A stretch of 64,000 bases of DNA from Rouxiella chamberiensis (GTDB lineage: Bacteria; Pseudomonadota; Gammaproteobacteria; Enterobacterales; Enterobacteriaceae), in assembly GCF_026967475.1 (NCBI RefSeq), contig NZ_CP114058.1, positions 1,240,001 through 1,304,000 on the forward strand, in the 5' to 3' direction. The notes beneath the pieces are model-generated. The model saw only the letters and a list, made by a program, of their open reading frames with translations. It did not search any database and had not been told where the DNA came from. A program made the position numbers and the translations under genes. Positions 1 through 13,894 of this stretch are shown in pieces (positions within the stretch are counted from its first letter, which is position 1; every line of letters begins with the position of its first letter).

Positions 1-4738
<4,738 letters not shown>

Positions 4739-4742
4739 CGTC

Positions 4743-5642
4743 TTACTCCATCATCTTTTCAATGGGTAATACCAGAATCGAGCTGGCGCCCAGCGCTTTC
4801 AGTTTTTCCATGGTTTCCCAGAACAGCGTTTCGCTGCTTACCATGTGCATCGCCACGCGTTGCTTGTCGTTGGCCAGCGGCAAAATGGTCGGACGTTCGG
4901 CTCCCGGCAGCAGGGCGATGATTTCGTCCAGCTGGGCGCTTGGAGCATGCAACATGATGTATTTCGATTCACGCGCCTGAATAACGCCCTGAATGCGGGT
5001 CATCAACTTGTCAATCAGCAGCTGCTTGGACTGCGGCATTTCACCGTCACGCTGGATAAGACAGGCTTTGGAGCGGTAGATAACTTCGTCTTCCTTGAGG
5101 CCGTTGGCTTCAAGGGTTGCGCCGGTAGAAACAAGATCACAGATGGCATCGGCCAGACCGGCGCGAGGAGCCACTTCTACCGAACCGTTTAGCAGACAGG
5201 ATTTGAAGTCGAGGCCCTTTTTGTCGAAGTATTGCTTGAGGATGTGTGGATAAGAAGTGGCGATACGTTTGTTGCCGAGGCTCTGCGGGCCGGTATAGTC
5301 GAAGTCCAGCGGGGTGGCCAGCGACAGACGGCAACCGCCGAAATCCAGACGGCGCAGGGTGAAGTAACGCGGGTCTTCGCCCTGGGCGCGACGGCTCAGC
5401 AACTCTTCTTCCAGCACGTTTTCACCGATAATGCCGAGGTCGACCACACCGTCCATCACCAGACCCGGGATGTCGTCATCACGTACACGCAGGATGTCGA
5501 TTTCCATGTTTTCGGCGAAGGCAATCAGGCGCTGCTCCTGCAGGTTGATTTTGATCCCGCAGCGGGCCAGCAGCTCGCGGGATTCGTCGCTCAGGCGACC
5601 TGATTTTTGCATCGCGATACGTAAACGGTTCTTGTCCAACAT
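4743..5642 (-). CDS. hisG: HisG, ATP phosphoribosyltransferase (long form)
   Basis: First enzyme of histidine synthesis; condenses ATP and PRPP and is feedback-inhibited by histidine. At 299 residues it is the long HisG form with a C-terminal regulatory ACT-like domain, so no HisZ is needed. Visible landmarks are the start [18 protein letters not shown], the [12 protein letters not shown] stretch, the PRPP-binding [13 protein letters not shown] and the C-terminal domain around [17 protein letters not shown]. It is the first structural gene after hisL and the attenuator; the start at 5642 is 75 nt downstream of the terminator stem. Confidence 0.98.
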   Translation of the reverse strand: MLDKNRLRIAMQKSGRLSDESRELLARCGIKINLQEQRLIAFAENMEIDILRVRDDDIPGLVMDGVVDLGIIGENVLEEELLSRRAQGEDPRYFTLRRLDFGGCRLSLATPLDFDYTGPQSLGNKRIATSYPHILKQYFDKKGLDFKSCLLNGSVEVAPRAGLADAICDLVSTGATLEANGLKEDEVIYRSKACLIQRDGEMPQSKQLLIDKLMTRIQGVIQARESKYIMLHAPSAQLDEIIALLPGAERPTILPLANDKQRVAMHMVSSETLFWETMEKLKALGASSILVLPIEKMME

Positions 5643-5716
5643 GATTCAATCCTTCCAGCAATGTGTATTTTTAAGTTTAAGTCGATGTTTTAATTCATTT
5701 TTAGAAATCTTCAGGG

Positions 5717-5751
5717 TAAAAAAAGCCCCCGGAAGAAATCTTCCGAGGGCT
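5717..5751 (-). terminator. his attenuator (intrinsic terminator)
   Basis: Read on the minus strand, a GC-rich stem (AGCCCTCGGAAGA pairing with TCTTCCGGGGGCT, one mismatch) closes a 2-nt loop and is followed by a run of seven T. It sits between hisL and hisG, exactly where the his attenuator lies. By analogy with E. coli and Salmonella it forms when charged tRNA-His lets the ribosome finish the leader quickly. Confidence 0.93.
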
Positions 5752-5815
5752 CTCTGCTGCGTTCTGCGCCACTGGAAGATCTTAAAAGTCTCCCAGCACC
5801 AATCTGCCTGAAAGA

Positions 5816-5863
5816 CTAGTCAGGATGATGGTGATGATGGTGGTTGATCAGAACGTTAAGCAT
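5816..5863 (-). CDS. hisL: HisL, his operon leader peptide
   Basis: A 15-residue ORF reads MLNVLINHHHHHHPD, with six consecutive histidine codons followed by Pro-Asp, as in the enterobacterial his leader (E. coli has seven His and also ends in HPD). A GAGAGAAAG purine stretch precedes the ATG. Ribosome stalling on the His codons when histidyl-tRNA is scarce is the known sensing step of attenuation. The N-terminal residues differ from E. coli, as expected, since only the His run and RNA pairing are constrained. Confidence 0.96.
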   Translation of the reverse strand: MLNVLINHHHHHHPD

Positions 5864-5934
5864 GTGTCTTTCTCTCGTTTTATGAATTGCGACCTGCCGC
5901 GATAGGGCAACAGGTTGATAATCTGTTGGCATTT

Positions 5935-5963
5935 AACCTAAACCACCGCGCCCGAGGGCGCAA
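5935..5963 (-). promoter_or_regulatory. his operon promoter
   Basis: On the minus strand TTGCGC (5963-5958) and TAGGTT (5940-5935) are separated by 17 nt. The sequence GTGGTTTAGGTTAAA around the -10 is the same as I recall for the Salmonella/E. coli his promoter, so this is the operon's main start, about 70 nt upstream of hisL. The spacer contains a GCGCCC/GGGCGC inverted repeat (5948-5961). The remaining intergenic DNA up to yeeZ (5964-6180) shows no further gene. Confidence 0.8.
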
Positions 5964-6180
5964 CCTTTTTTAGGGTGATGAGTAATATTAATATCTTTCA
6001 GGGTCTAATGATTAATGTGAATGGATTGTCATGAGTTGTATAGAAGACCTCAAGATGCCGTACAGAGTAAACAACTGAAAAGACGGTTAAATTCATTCAC
6101 GATTCTCGCATTGAGTTGAGCAGGGCACGACGGTAGCCTGCTAGACTTATGAACAAGAATACGCAGCTTTGGAGAGCAGG

Positions 6181-7014
6181 ATGAAGAAGGTATCGATCAT
6201 TGGATTAGGCTGGCTTGGCATGCCGCTGGCCATGGCGCTTAGCGCCCGTGGTTATCAGGTGGTGGGCAGCAAGACAACGCTTGACGGCGTGGAAGCCGCC
6301 CGTATGAGCGGCATCGAATGCTATCAGCTTAACTTCACTCCGGGCGTCACGATGGAGTGCGATGCCGACGACCTTGATGTGTTGCTCAACGTCGATGCGC
6401 TTATCATCACCTTACCGGCGCGTCGCACCGTTGAGGGCAGCGAACTCTATTTTCAGGCGGTACAAATGCTGGTGGACAGCGCGTTGGCGCACAATGTTCC
6501 CCGCATGATTTTCACCAGTTCGACATCCGTTTATGGCGATGTCGAGGGCATGGTGCGCGAAACATCGCCGCTCCTGCCGGTGACGTCAAGCGGCAAGGTG
6601 CTCAAGGAGCTGGAAGAGTGGTTCCACCAGTTGCCGAACACCTCCGTCGACGTGCTGCGTCTTGCCGGACTGGTGGGTGCCGAACGTCATCCGGGGCGTT
6701 TTCTGGCCGGTAAAACCGACGTTAAAGGTGCAAACCACGGCGTCAATCTGGTGCATCAGGACGATGTGGTTGCGGCAGTGCAGTTGCTGCTTTCGCTGCC
6801 GCGTGGAGGCCATACGTACAATCTCTGCGCACCGGCACATCCGGCCAAGCAGCAGTTTTACCCGCTGTCGGCCAGAAAACTCGGCCTGCCCGAACCCACA
6901 TTCGCGCCCGAACCTGCCGACTCAACGGGTAAACTGGTCGATGGCAGCCGTATCGTGAAAGAGCTGGGGTTCGAATACCAGTATCCCGATCCCGAGCGTA
7001 TGCCGTTGAACTAA
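6181..7014 (+). CDS. yeeZ: YeeZ family NAD(P)-binding epimerase/reductase-like protein
   Basis: A 277-residue Rossmann-fold protein close to E. coli YeeZ, which also lies divergent from the his operon. The N-terminal VSIIGLGWLGMPLA is the dinucleotide-binding loop; FTSSTSVYGD resembles the SDR active-site region; LRLAGLVG, GVNLVHQDDV and the GFEYQYPDP C-terminus are YeeZ-typical. The precise substrate is not known. I chose ATG at 6181, preceded by GGAGAGCAGG, over a TTG at 6169 that would lie upstream of that ribosome site. A weak hairpin with a T run follows at 7030-7055. Confidence 0.93.
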   Translation: MKKVSIIGLGWLGMPLAMALSARGYQVVGSKTTLDGVEAARMSGIECYQLNFTPGVTMECDADDLDVLLNVDALIITLPARRTVEGSELYFQAVQMLVDSALAHNVPRMIFTSSTSVYGDVEGMVRETSPLLPVTSSGKVLKELEEWFHQLPNTSVDVLRLAGLVGAERHPGRFLAGKTDVKGANHGVNLVHQDDVVAAVQLLLSLPRGGHTYNLCAPAHPAKQQFYPLSARKLGLPEPTFAPEPADSTGKLVDGSRIVKELGFEYQYPDPERMPLN

Positions 7015-7080
7015 AGAATTGCACCTAAGCATCGCAGTTTTCATTGCGGCGTTTTTGCACCGTCAGTTTCAGCTATCCAC

Positions 7081-7114
7081 CCTGATTTTTCCCTGATATT
7101 TATCCGAAATCAGG
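7081..7114. repeat. 8-bp perfect inverted repeat upstream of the ABC ATPase gene
   Basis: CCTGATTT (7081-7088) and AAATCAGG (7107-7114) flank an 18-nt spacer, 64-97 bp upstream of the start of the ATPase gene at 7178. The half-sites sit about 2.5 helical turns apart, a spacing seen for dimeric regulators. It does not match the LacI-type palindrome at 11768. Function unknown. Confidence 0.35.
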
Positions 7115-7177
7115 GGGTTGGCCTCTTTCTTGCTTCATTTTTAATTGAATTATTAAATCTCGAGCAGGGAGAGGCCG

Positions 7178-7966
7178 ATGCACCCGAATTATCCGCACAT
7201 CACGCTGTCAGCAATCGACATTCATAAATCCTTTGGCGAAAACGAGGTGCTGAAAGGCATTTCGCTCGATGCGCGAAAGGGAGATGTCATCTCGATTCTC
7301 GGGGCCAGTGGTTCCGGAAAGAGCACCTTTCTGCGCTGCATCAATCTCCTTGAAACGCCCGATTCCGGCACGATTGCGGTTGGCGGCGACATTATTCACA
7401 TGAAGCGCGATGCGCGTGGCGTTCAGCAACCGGTGAGTCGTCGACAGGTCGAGGGGATACGTTCACGGCTTGGCATGGTGTTTCAGGATTTCAATTTGTG
7501 GTCGCATATGACGGCATTGGAAAATGTGATGGAAGGGCCGCGATATGTGCTGAAACGTCCGCGAAAAACCTGTATCGAGCAGGCAGAGGCGTTGCTCGAG
7601 AAAGTCGGGTTGTTCGAGAGAAAAGATTATTATCCGTCGCAGTTGTCCGGCGGCCAGAAACAACGGGTGGCGATTGCCCGTGCACTGGCGATGGACCCCG
7701 AGGTCATGCTGTTTGACGAGCCGACCTCGGCGCTGGACCCGGAGCGGGTAGGCGAAGTGCTCAAAGTGATGCGCAGTCTGGCGGAAGAAGGGCGCACCAT
7801 GCTGGTGGTAACTCACGAAATGGCTTTTGCCCGCAGCGTGTCCAGTCAGGTGGTGTTTTTACATCAGGGAGCGATTGACTGTAAAGGCGCCCCTCGGGCG
7901 CTGTTTGGCTCGGAGGGGTCGCCGCGTTTTCAGCAGTTTATTTCACCTCATCTGCAATCGGCCTGA
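7178..7966 (+). CDS. Polar amino acid / opine ABC transporter ATPase (HisP/OccP-like)
   Basis: A 262-residue cytoplasmic ABC ATPase: Walker A GASGSGKST (about 44-52), Q-loop FQDFNLW, signature [15 protein letters not shown], Walker [14 protein letters not shown] and H-loop VTHEMAFAR. The insertion before the Q-loop (HMKRDARG...IRSRLGMVFQ) is typical of the histidine/opine HisP-OccP group. It stands alone on the plus strand, 15 nt from the convergent oxidoreductase gene. The HisQ/HisM-type permease pair at 13895-15336 has no ATPase of its own, so this subunit may serve it; that pairing is inference. Confidence 0.9.
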   Translation: MHPNYPHITLSAIDIHKSFGENEVLKGISLDARKGDVISILGASGSGKSTFLRCINLLETPDSGTIAVGGDIIHMKRDARGVQQPVSRRQVEGIRSRLGMVFQDFNLWSHMTALENVMEGPRYVLKRPRKTCIEQAEALLEKVGLFERKDYYPSQLSGGQKQRVAIARALAMDPEVMLFDEPTSALDPERVGEVLKVMRSLAEEGRTMLVVTHEMAFARSVSSQVVFLHQGAIDCKGAPRALFGSEGSPRFQQFISPHLQSA

Positions 7967-7981
7967 GGCGAAAAGGTGCCG

Positions 7982-9106
7982 TTAAACGTCAAAACGTTCC
8001 GGCCGGAAGGTCGCCAGCATCGGGTGTTTCTTGCCGCTGGCGATTTCGCTGGCCAGCAGTTCGCCTACGATAAGCCCGAGGGTCGCGCCCGAATGGGTGA
8101 AGGCCACAAAGCAATGAGGTACGCTTTTCAGTTCACCCAGTACCGGATTGCCGTCACCCGGAATCGGCTTTAACCCAATCTTCCAGCTTGCCGCTTTCAG
8201 TCCCTTGTCGCCTGCCAGCACTTTTGCCGCTTCGCCGACCAGTTCATCGACCACCGCCTCGGGAATGGTGTAGTTGCCCTGTTCATCACGGGTAATGGAA
8301 GATTCGTACCAGTCGTGGTCCAGCGCCAGTGTCTTGCCCGGATTCGGGCGCAGCGCGACACGCGGCGTATTCATCACCACCTTGATGTTGTCTTCGACCG
8401 GCGCGGTTATCACCAGCATCGACAGCGGAGAATCGTTCGGAATGGTCACGCCGAGCGGAGCGACGACGTCAGGGGTTTGCGGACCACAGGCCACCAGCAC
8501 CGCGTCGGCGCTAAAGCTCTCGCCATTGTTGGTGCGAATACCCGTAGCCTTGCCGCTGGCATCGGTCAACACCGAGCATTGACCCGCATGTTCCACCAGT
8601 TGACCGCCGAGTTTATGGAACTCGACCAGCAGGAAATTGACCAGATGCGGCAGGCTCACCCAGCCCTCGCCCGGATTGAACAGGGCAGGTTCACCTACGG
8701 CCTCGGCATTCACCTGCGAATCTATCTTGCCCACTGTATCTGGCCCGGTTAACTGCGAGGCGTAACCGTGTGCCGTTTCATAGGCATAACGCGCCTGCGT
8801 CTCCGCCTGCCTGTCTTTGCCCCAATACAGTCCGCCATCGAAACGGAGCCACTCGCGAGAGGGATCCTGGGCAAACAGCGTGCGGTAGCGGTCAATCCCG
8901 GCCATGCGGATAGCGTGGTATTCCTGAGTGCGGTCGGCGGCCGAGTTCAGCCATGACAGTGAACGGCCCGATGCGCCCGACGCCAGTGCCGCATCGGTCA
9001 CTAAGGTGACGTCCACGCCACGGCGCAGCAAGTGGACGGCGCTCGAGACGCCAATAATGCCGCCACCCAGAACAATGGCACTGTTGTTTACATTTTCAAC
9101 TGACAT
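7982..9106 (-). CDS. FAD-dependent oxidoreductase, DAO family (D-amino acid/secondary amine dehydrogenase-like)
   Basis: The 374-residue protein starts with a Rossmann FAD-binding motif (AIVLGGGIIGVSSAVHLL, GxGxxG) and ends with the DAO-family signature region (HSGATLGLIVGELLASEI). Such enzymes oxidise amino acids, N-substituted amino acids or opines to keto acids. It is the last gene of the minus-strand unit binding protein-permease-ATPase-oxidoreductase, 56 nt after the ATPase, implying that it oxidises what the transporter brings in. There is no signal peptide, so it is cytoplasmic or peripheral. The substrate cannot be fixed from sequence. Confidence 0.88.
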   Translation of the reverse strand: MSVENVNNSAIVLGGGIIGVSSAVHLLRRGVDVTLVTDAALASGASGRSLSWLNSAADRTQEYHAIRMAGIDRYRTLFAQDPSREWLRFDGGLYWGKDRQAETQARYAYETAHGYASQLTGPDTVGKIDSQVNAEAVGEPALFNPGEGWVSLPHLVNFLLVEFHKLGGQLVEHAGQCSVLTDASGKATGIRTNNGESFSADAVLVACGPQTPDVVAPLGVTIPNDSPLSMLVITAPVEDNIKVVMNTPRVALRPNPGKTLALDHDWYESSITRDEQGNYTIPEAVVDELVGEAAKVLAGDKGLKAASWKIGLKPIPGDGNPVLGELKSVPHCFVAFTHSGATLGLIVGELLASEIASGKKHPMLATFRPERFDV

Positions 9107-9162
9107 GGAGATTTCCTATTCGAAACAAAATGATAGTTCACGCTGCTGTGACCCGACTGCGT

Positions 9163-9936
9163 TCACAGCACCTCGGATAAAAAGCGCTGAAGACGCGCAG
9201 ACTGCGGACGGTCAAAAATCTGCTCGGGTGTACCGGCTTCGACGATTTCCCCTTCATCCATAAACACCACCTGATCCGCCACTTTACGGGCAAAGCCCAT
9301 CTCATGCGTGACGACAATCATGGTCATGCCCCGGCGGCACAGGTCCGCCATTAAATTCAACACACCTTTTACCAGTTCGGGATCCAGTGCGGAGGTGGCT
9401 TCGTCAAACAACATCACTTCGGGATCCATCGCCAGCGCGCGCGCAATCGCCACGCGCTGCTGCTGTCCGCCCGAGAGATAACGCGGACGATGATCGGCGC
9501 GCTGCTCGAGACCTACCTCTTTCAGTCGCTCGGCGGCCAGCTTATAGGCCACGGCTTTCGGCAGCTTCTTGATTTTCCAGGGGGCCATCGCCACGTTTTC
9601 CAGCGCGGTGTGGTCCGGGAAAAGATTGAAATGTTGAAACACCATGCCGATGCGCAGACGCAGAGCGTCAGGTTTGTCTTTCAGTACCGACCGCCCCGAG
9701 ACGAGCACATCGCCGGACTGTGGCTCGTGCAGCCGGTTAATGCCGCGCAGCAGCGTGGATTTTCCAGAACCCGACGGCCCGATAATGCAGGTTGTGGTGC
9801 CGGGCGCGACGTTGAGTGAAACGTTACGCAGCACCTGAATGTCGCCGAATGCCAGGGTCAAATCACGGATTTCCACACTGGCGCCATGAAAGGCAGGCGT
9901 TTCAACGCGGGAAGCAGGCGTGTCTGTCATCGTCAT
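9163..9936 (-). CDS. Amino acid ABC transporter ATPase (GlnQ/HisP family)
   Basis: A 257-residue ABC ATPase with Walker [11 protein letters not shown]-loop FQHFNLFP, signature [15 protein letters not shown], Walker [14 protein letters not shown] and H-loop VTHEMGFAR. The DEATSALD variant (alanine instead of proline after the catalytic Glu) is common in GlnQ-like proteins. About 25 extra residues precede the domain. It starts 2 nt after the permease stop (9939), so the two are coupled. It energises the single-permease importer with the binding protein at 10827-11654. Confidence 0.92.
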   Translation of the reverse strand: MTMTDTPASRVETPAFHGASVEIRDLTLAFGDIQVLRNVSLNVAPGTTTCIIGPSGSGKSTLLRGINRLHEPQSGDVLVSGRSVLKDKPDALRLRIGMVFQHFNLFPDHTALENVAMAPWKIKKLPKAVAYKLAAERLKEVGLEQRADHRPRYLSGGQQQRVAIARALAMDPEVMLFDEATSALDPELVKGVLNLMADLCRRGMTMIVVTHEMGFARKVADQVVFMDEGEIVEAGTPEQIFDRPQSARLQRFLSEVL

Positions 9937-9938
9937 GA

Positions 9939-10748
9939 TTATTGTCCTCGCTCGATAGTGAAGGCGTTGCTGCCGCCGCCGCGTGGGTCCATTTTTTGCA
10001 GCTCGTCGACTTCCTTGAGGCTGCTGACCGGTCGCGTCATCTTGCGGCGTCCCGTGCGGAAACGGTCATCGACATAGTTGACCAGATGCGTCATCGGCAC
10101 CGTAATAACGAGATAGAACAAACCGGCCAGCATCAGCGGCGACAGGTTGCCGGTCAGCACGGCGGCGTCTTGTCCCACGCGGAACAGCTCGCGTTCGTTG
10201 ACCATCAAACCTAAAAGATAGACCAGCGAAGAGTCCTTGATGATGGCGATAAACTGATTGACCAGCGCAGGCAGCACACGACGAATGCCCTGCGGGATAA
10301 TCACCAGTCGCATGGCGCGGCCATAACTCATGCCAAGGGCGCGGCACGCCTCGAGCTGACCTTTCTCCACACTTTGAATTCCGGCGCGAAATATTTCGCC
10401 CATGTAGGCGCTGGCAATCAGGCTCAGGGCAAAAATGCCAAGCGGATAGGGCGACGGACCAAACAGCTCATAGCTGTAGCGCGCCAACCCCTGACCTATC
10501 AGCAAGATAGTGAGAATTGACGGCAGGCCGCGAAACAGATCGGTGTAAATACGGGAAGGCACGCGCAGCCAGCGCGAGGGTGAAATGCCCATCAGCGCCA
10601 GAATCAGGCCAATGGAGGTGCCCAGCAGCGTCGCGGCTATCGAGATGATGAGCGTATTGACAAGCCCGACTTTCAGCAACTGCGGCAACACTTCGCCCAT
10701 CGATTGAAAATCGAAAAAGGTGCGGGAAAGCATTTCAAAGAGACTCAT
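9939..10748 (-). CDS. Amino acid ABC transporter permease (HisM/GlnP type)
   Basis: A 269-residue inner-membrane permease with about five hydrophobic segments. The [16 protein letters not shown] segment matches the RGTP(L)L signature of polar amino acid permeases, and the EAA loop reads [34 protein letters not shown]. As the only permease in this unit it probably works as a homodimer, as GlnP does. The C-terminus carries a hydrophilic tail of about 35 residues that is longer than usual. It lies 78 nt downstream of the binding-protein gene. Confidence 0.92.
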   Translation of the reverse strand: MSLFEMLSRTFFDFQSMGEVLPQLLKVGLVNTLIISIAATLLGTSIGLILALMGISPSRWLRVPSRIYTDLFRGLPSILTILLIGQGLARYSYELFGPSPYPLGIFALSLIASAYMGEIFRAGIQSVEKGQLEACRALGMSYGRAMRLVIIPQGIRRVLPALVNQFIAIIKDSSLVYLLGLMVNERELFRVGQDAAVLTGNLSPLMLAGLFYLVITVPMTHLVNYVDDRFRTGRRKMTRPVSSLKEVDELQKMDPRGGGSNAFTIERGQ

Positions 10749-10826
10749 ACGGGGACTCGCTCTTTAACGGGGTGAGGTTGCCCCCACCGCGGGATGTAAG
10801 AAGAGAAACGTCGTAACGACTGCGGG

Positions 10827-11654
10827 TTAGCTGGCGTCCGGCAGGTACTGTTTTGGCATCGGCGAGCCAGGGAACCATTTCTCGTAGAGCTTTTTCCAGG
10901 TGCCGTCCTGCATGGATGCCTTGATAGCATTATCCAGCGCCGCCTTGAATTCGGGTTTGTTTTTGGCGATGGCAAAACCGGCAGGCGCGTCGAAGGAAGG
11001 AATATCGGCTGCGTGGATCAGATTAAAGCGCGTGGCGTAATCCTTTGCCGCTTCGTAATCCAGAAAGTCCGCGTCGACCGTGCCGTTGTTAAGTGCCGAT
11101 ATCGCGGCATTGTTGTCCGGGAAACGCACCAGATCGGTCTGCGTAAAGTGCTGAACCGCATAGTTTTCCTGCAAGGTGCCCTGAACCACCGCCATACGGT
11201 GTTTCGCCAGTGAGTTGACATCGGTAACGCCCGAATCCTTGCGGGTGAGAACGGTCAGATAACCGGCGAGATAGCCTTGCGAGAAATCCACGGTTTTCTG
11301 ACGGGCGGGCGTGATACCAATGGCTGCGACACCGGCGTCATAGCGGCCATTGGCGACCGAAGGCAGAATGCCGGCAAAATCCTGACCGATAAACACGACT
11401 TTGTTGATGCCGATACGTTTGGCGACATCGGTAAAGAATTCGACGTCGAAGCCGGTAAAGTTGCCCGAGGCATCAGTGAAGGTATAAGGCTTGGCATCAC
11501 CCAGACTGGCGACACGCAGTTCGCCGGGCTGGATAAGGCCGTAAGGGTTGTCCTGCTTACCCGCCGCCGACGCAGAGGGGACTGAAAGTGAAAAGAGTGA
11601 CACTGAGGCTATCAGTGCAGCGGCCAGCTTAATCAGGGTCTTTTGCGATTTCAT
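10827..11654 (-). CDS. Periplasmic amino acid-binding protein (SBP family 3)
   Basis: The chosen ATG at 11654 gives a 275-residue protein with an ideal Sec signal peptide: a lysine-rich start (MKSQKTLIK), a hydrophobic core and an ASA/A cleavage site. The frame is open upstream to 11735, but that would put 27 hydrophilic residues ahead of the signal. The mature part shows family 3 features: [29 protein letters not shown], and [21 protein letters not shown]. It is the first gene of the transporter-oxidoreductase unit and lies divergent from the LacI-type regulator, with a palindromic operator between them. Confidence 0.93.
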   Translation of the reverse strand: MKSQKTLIKLAAALIASVSLFSLSVPSASAAGKQDNPYGLIQPGELRVASLGDAKPYTFTDASGNFTGFDVEFFTDVAKRIGINKVVFIGQDFAGILPSVANGRYDAGVAAIGITPARQKTVDFSQGYLAGYLTVLTRKDSGVTDVNSLAKHRMAVVQGTLQENYAVQHFTQTDLVRFPDNNAAISALNNGTVDADFLDYEAAKDYATRFNLIHAADIPSFDAPAGFAIAKNKPEFKAALDNAIKASMQDGTWKKLYEKWFPGSPMPKQYLPDAS

Positions 11655-11767
11655 GGTGAGTCCGTTTTTGTTGTAGTTAACATCAACGACACGTGAGGCG
11701 GCTTTACTGTCGATTTTATGATAAGCCGTTCTCAATGCAGGTGCTGATAAGCGAGTGGAATCGTTTG

Positions 11768-11781
11768 TGAGACCGGTCTCA
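11768..11781. promoter_or_regulatory. Putative LacI-family operator
   Basis: TGAGACCGGTCTCA is a perfect 14-bp palindrome with the central CG typical of LacI/GalR operators. It lies 113 nt upstream of the binding-protein start (11654, minus) and 78 nt upstream of the regulator start (11860, plus), so one dimer could control both units. No second copy was noticed in the window. Confidence 0.65.
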
Positions 11782-11859
11782 AATCAGTTATGATGATACT
11801 AGCAACGGCATTATCGAAACGTCAATCTCCCTTAACGCAACCTGTGATACGAATAACTT

Positions 11860-12924
11860 ATGAGTCTTGGCAACATTCGCAGTAAAGCGCCGACCGTGGC
11901 CGATGTCGCGCGAGAGGCTCAAGTCTCGAAAGCGCAGGCGGCGCGGGCTTTGGGCGGCTATGGGTCGGTCAGTGAAGACGTCCTGGCGCGGGTGATGGCG
12001 GCTGCGCAAAAGCTGGCGTATCGTCCCAATGAACTGGCCCGCAGCATGAATACCGGGCGCTCGAATACCCTGGGCGTCATTGTGGGCGATATCGAAAACC
12101 CGCACTTTGGTCTGGCGCTGCGCGGAATTGCCGATGTCGCGCGGCAGGCGGGTTACCATGTGCTGCTCGGCAACAGCGATGAAACGGCTGCGGACGAGCA
12201 GGACGCGGTGAGAGTCATGCTTGAGAAGCAGGTCGATGGCATCATCATTGCGCCATGTTCGTCACTGCCCGCCGACAGCGCGCATCTGGCACAAATTCTT
12301 GCCGACGGCAGGGCGTTGAAGCTGTTTGACCGCGGCGTGCCGGGATTGGCGGTGGAAACCATCATGGTCGACTTCACGGCCTCCGCGCGACAGGCTACAT
12401 TGGCCCTGCTTGATGCCGGGCATCGGCGCATCGCCTATTTAACCAGCATGACGCTCGACAAACCGTTTGTCTCTTCGTCCGAATTGGGCCTGACGCCGGT
12501 GGCGCAGCGCGTGGCGGGAATGGAACAGGCGTTCGCCGAACGGGAGGTGGCATTTGTTCCCGGCCTTATTAAAACCCGTGCCAGCAGCGACGCGGCCATC
12601 GCCGCAATTATCGACGACCTGTTCCACCACGCCGTGCCGCCCAGCGCGCTGATTGCCTCAGACAGCCTGATTGCGATGAGTGTGCTGCGCGAGTTGGGCA
12701 ATCGGGGTCTCAAGGTGCCGCAGGATCTCTCGTTTGTGATGTTTGACAACTTTCCGTGGACGGAAATCGTTTCGCCCCCGCTGTCGGTAATAGCCCAGCC
12801 GGTGTACGAGATGGGCAGAGAGGCGGCAAGGCGGATAATCTGTGACTTGCGTGGTGAAGAGGCCGGTGTGATGCCGAATTTCGACGCGGCGTTCATTCCG
12901 CGTCGATCGATAGGCCAGATTTAA
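11860..12924 (+). CDS. LacI-family transcriptional regulator
   Basis: A 354-residue regulator. The N-terminal helix-turn-helix (APTVADVAREAQVSKAQAARAL) and hinge (YRPNELARSMNTGRSNTLGVIVGDI) are typical LacI, followed by a type I periplasmic-binding-like effector domain (NPHFGLALRGIADVARQAGYHVLLGNSDE, VDGIIIAPCSS, LIASDSLIAMSVLRELG, FDNFPWTEIVSPPLSVI). The divergent position next to the binding protein-permease-ATPase-oxidoreductase unit and the shared palindrome suggest local repression relieved by the transported compound. It ends 26 nt before the convergent second binding-protein gene. Confidence 0.93.
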   Translation: MSLGNIRSKAPTVADVAREAQVSKAQAARALGGYGSVSEDVLARVMAAAQKLAYRPNELARSMNTGRSNTLGVIVGDIENPHFGLALRGIADVARQAGYHVLLGNSDETAADEQDAVRVMLEKQVDGIIIAPCSSLPADSAHLAQILADGRALKLFDRGVPGLAVETIMVDFTASARQATLALLDAGHRRIAYLTSMTLDKPFVSSSELGLTPVAQRVAGMEQAFAEREVAFVPGLIKTRASSDAAIAAIIDDLFHHAVPPSALIASDSLIAMSVLRELGNRGLKVPQDLSFVMFDNFPWTEIVSPPLSVIAQPVYEMGREAARRIICDLRGEEAGVMPNFDAAFIPRRSIGQI

Positions 12925-12949
12925 TCCACTCACCCGATTGCGAGAGACT

Positions 12950-13807
12950 TCACTGCGGGACGGTATCTGTGCCGAACCACTTCATTGCCAGCGTTTTCAG
13001 CGTGCCGTCCTGCTTGGTCTGCAAGATGGCCTCGTCAAACATCTTTTTAAGCTCCGGATCGCTTTTACGAATCCCGACCGCCGATCCTGCGCCGAGCAGA
13101 CCGCCGATAAACTGCGGGCCTGCCATCTGCATCTCTTCATTGCCTGCCTTGGCTTTGGCACCGGTCAGATAGGTCGCAGACGCGAAGACGAGGTCAACCC
13201 GCCCTGATTTCAAATCCAGATCGTGCTCTTCGGTGGTCTTGTACTGGCGAACGGTCACAATGCCTTTCATGTACTTTTCCAGGAACTGCTGACCAATTGA
13301 CGAGCCTTGCACACCCACGACTTTGCCTTTCAGAAGCGGGGCGAGTTTCTTCACTTCGGCCTCTGCACCGGCTTCATCGGTTGTCAGCGAAAAGCGCTGG
13401 CCGAGATCCGGCAACTGCGCCAGCGGGCTACTTTTCAAGACGGCAAAAGTTTGCCCCGCATTGCTGTATGGCACCGAAAAATCGATGATTTTCTTGCGGG
13501 CATCGGTGGCAGACAGCCCGTCGATGATGGCGTCAAACTTTCCGGCATTGAGCGCTGGAATGATGCCCGCAAAAGGCTGCACCACAATTTCGCATTTAAC
13601 GCTCATCTTCTGGCACAAAATCTTGTACAGATCGATTTCAAAACCGTCCAGCGTGCCGTCGGGTTTGGTGAAGTTAAAAGGGCGGAAAGCGCCTTCAGTG
13701 GCGATTTTGACCACGGTCCATTTTTTACCTTCCTCGGCATGACTGCTAACGCTGATGACCAGCGACGCCGTTAAGCACAAAGCACTAACCAAGCTTGCCA
13801 ATTTCAT
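12950..13807 (-). CDS. Periplasmic amino acid/opine-binding protein (HisJ/OccT-like, SBP family 3)
   Basis: A 285-residue binding protein with a Sec signal (MKLASLVSALCLTASLVISVSSHAE, cleavage after SHA) and family 3 motifs: VKIATEGAFRPFNF, DGTLDGFEIDLYKILCQKM and AIIDGLSATDARKKIIDFSVPY. The insertion-bearing C-lobe and the QTKQDGTLKTLAMKWFG end resemble HisJ/ArgT/OccT. It is the last gene of the minus-strand unit amidohydrolase-permease-permease-binding protein, 87 nt after the second permease. Confidence 0.92.
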   Translation of the reverse strand: MKLASLVSALCLTASLVISVSSHAEEGKKWTVVKIATEGAFRPFNFTKPDGTLDGFEIDLYKILCQKMSVKCEIVVQPFAGIIPALNAGKFDAIIDGLSATDARKKIIDFSVPYSNAGQTFAVLKSSPLAQLPDLGQRFSLTTDEAGAEAEVKKLAPLLKGKVVGVQGSSIGQQFLEKYMKGIVTVRQYKTTEEHDLDLKSGRVDLVFASATYLTGAKAKAGNEEMQMAGPQFIGGLLGAGSAVGIRKSDPELKKMFDEAILQTKQDGTLKTLAMKWFGTDTVPQ

Positions 13808-13894
13808 GTTTTACAACCTCTTTCGTCATGCATGGATTCAAAGTTACAGCGGGATATCTGCCGGTTGGCAGGGAAATCGGCAACGCAGGACGCG

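Noticed and set aside
5948..5971. GC inverted repeat plus T run resembling a plus-strand terminator
   Set aside because: It lies in the spacer of the his promoter and no plus-strand gene precedes it.
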